Below are positions 6,671 through 6,694 of a stretch of DNA of 6,694 nucleotides, piece after piece. Made by a program: the position numbers and the translations under genes. The stretch comes from an uncultured beta proteobacterium (GTDB lineage Bacteria; Pseudomonadota; Gammaproteobacteria; Burkholderiales; Burkholderiaceae), in the NCBI GenBank assembly GCA_903938955.1, contig CAJAFJ010000002.1:1-6694 (forward strand), in the 5' to 3' direction. The notes under the pieces are model-generated. The model worked only from the letters and a program-made list of their open reading frames with translations, did no database searches and was not told the DNA's origin. Within the stretch, counting starts at the first letter, position 1; each line of letters opens with the position of its first letter.

Positions 6671-6694
6671 CAAGGCAAAGGCGTTTGGTGCCAC

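Noticed and set aside
1..6694. CRISPR arrays, insertion sequences, tRNA or rRNA genes, toxin-antitoxin pairs
   Set aside because: No regularly spaced repeats, transposase motifs, terminal inverted repeats, or RNA-gene signatures are visible; nearly all the window is protein-coding.

Overview
The window reads as ordinary bacterial chromosome, visibly GC-rich in the genes and AT-rich only in the divergent intergenic region near 1856-2037. The gene set and protein style (oligopeptide ABC importer, GntR regulator, a short-chain dehydrogenase and a ketopantoate-reductase-like enzyme in an accessory catabolic cluster) suggest a betaproteobacterium, probably order Burkholderiales (Comamonadaceae-like). 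That assignment is inference from the overall feel of the sequence; no marker gene is present.

Layout. On the minus strand, reading leftwards from about 1855, are a secreted substrate-binding protein of the dipeptide/oligopeptide ABC family (275-1855) and, 13 bases further on, the first 87 codons of a DppB-type permease (1-261), which runs off the left edge. The rest of the importer presumably lies beyond that edge. On the plus strand, starting divergently, are five tightly packed genes: a GntR-type regulator with a large alpha/beta C-terminal domain (2038-3105), a creatininase-family amidohydrolase (3102-3797), a ketopantoate reductase-family oxidoreductase (3812-4828), a classical short-chain dehydrogenase (4825-5580), and a plant-type asparaginase/isoaspartyl peptidase (5629-6639). 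Two of the four junctions are 4-base ATGA overlaps, one is 14 bases and one is 48 bases, which strongly suggests one operon. The last 55 bases (6640-6694) hold a short inverted repeat and no gene I can identify.

Control. The 182-base divergent region carries an exact 11-bp direct repeat (ACTGTTCTACA, 1907-1917 and 1980-1990). Each copy starts an imperfect dyad ending in ACAG. Each dyad lies at or just downstream of a plausible -10 element, one per direction. The simplest reading is two operators for the adjacent GntR protein, controlling both its own operon and the importer.

How it may work together (inference). The importer would bring in an amide- or peptide-like compound, the creatininase-type and Thr-nucleophile hydrolases would open or cleave amide bonds, and two dehydrogenases that both carry an acidic residue typical of NAD preference would oxidise the product. 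The combination looks like an inducible catabolic module for a specific amide/peptide-like nutrient. I cannot name the substrate, and I do not recognise the cluster as a characterised pathway.
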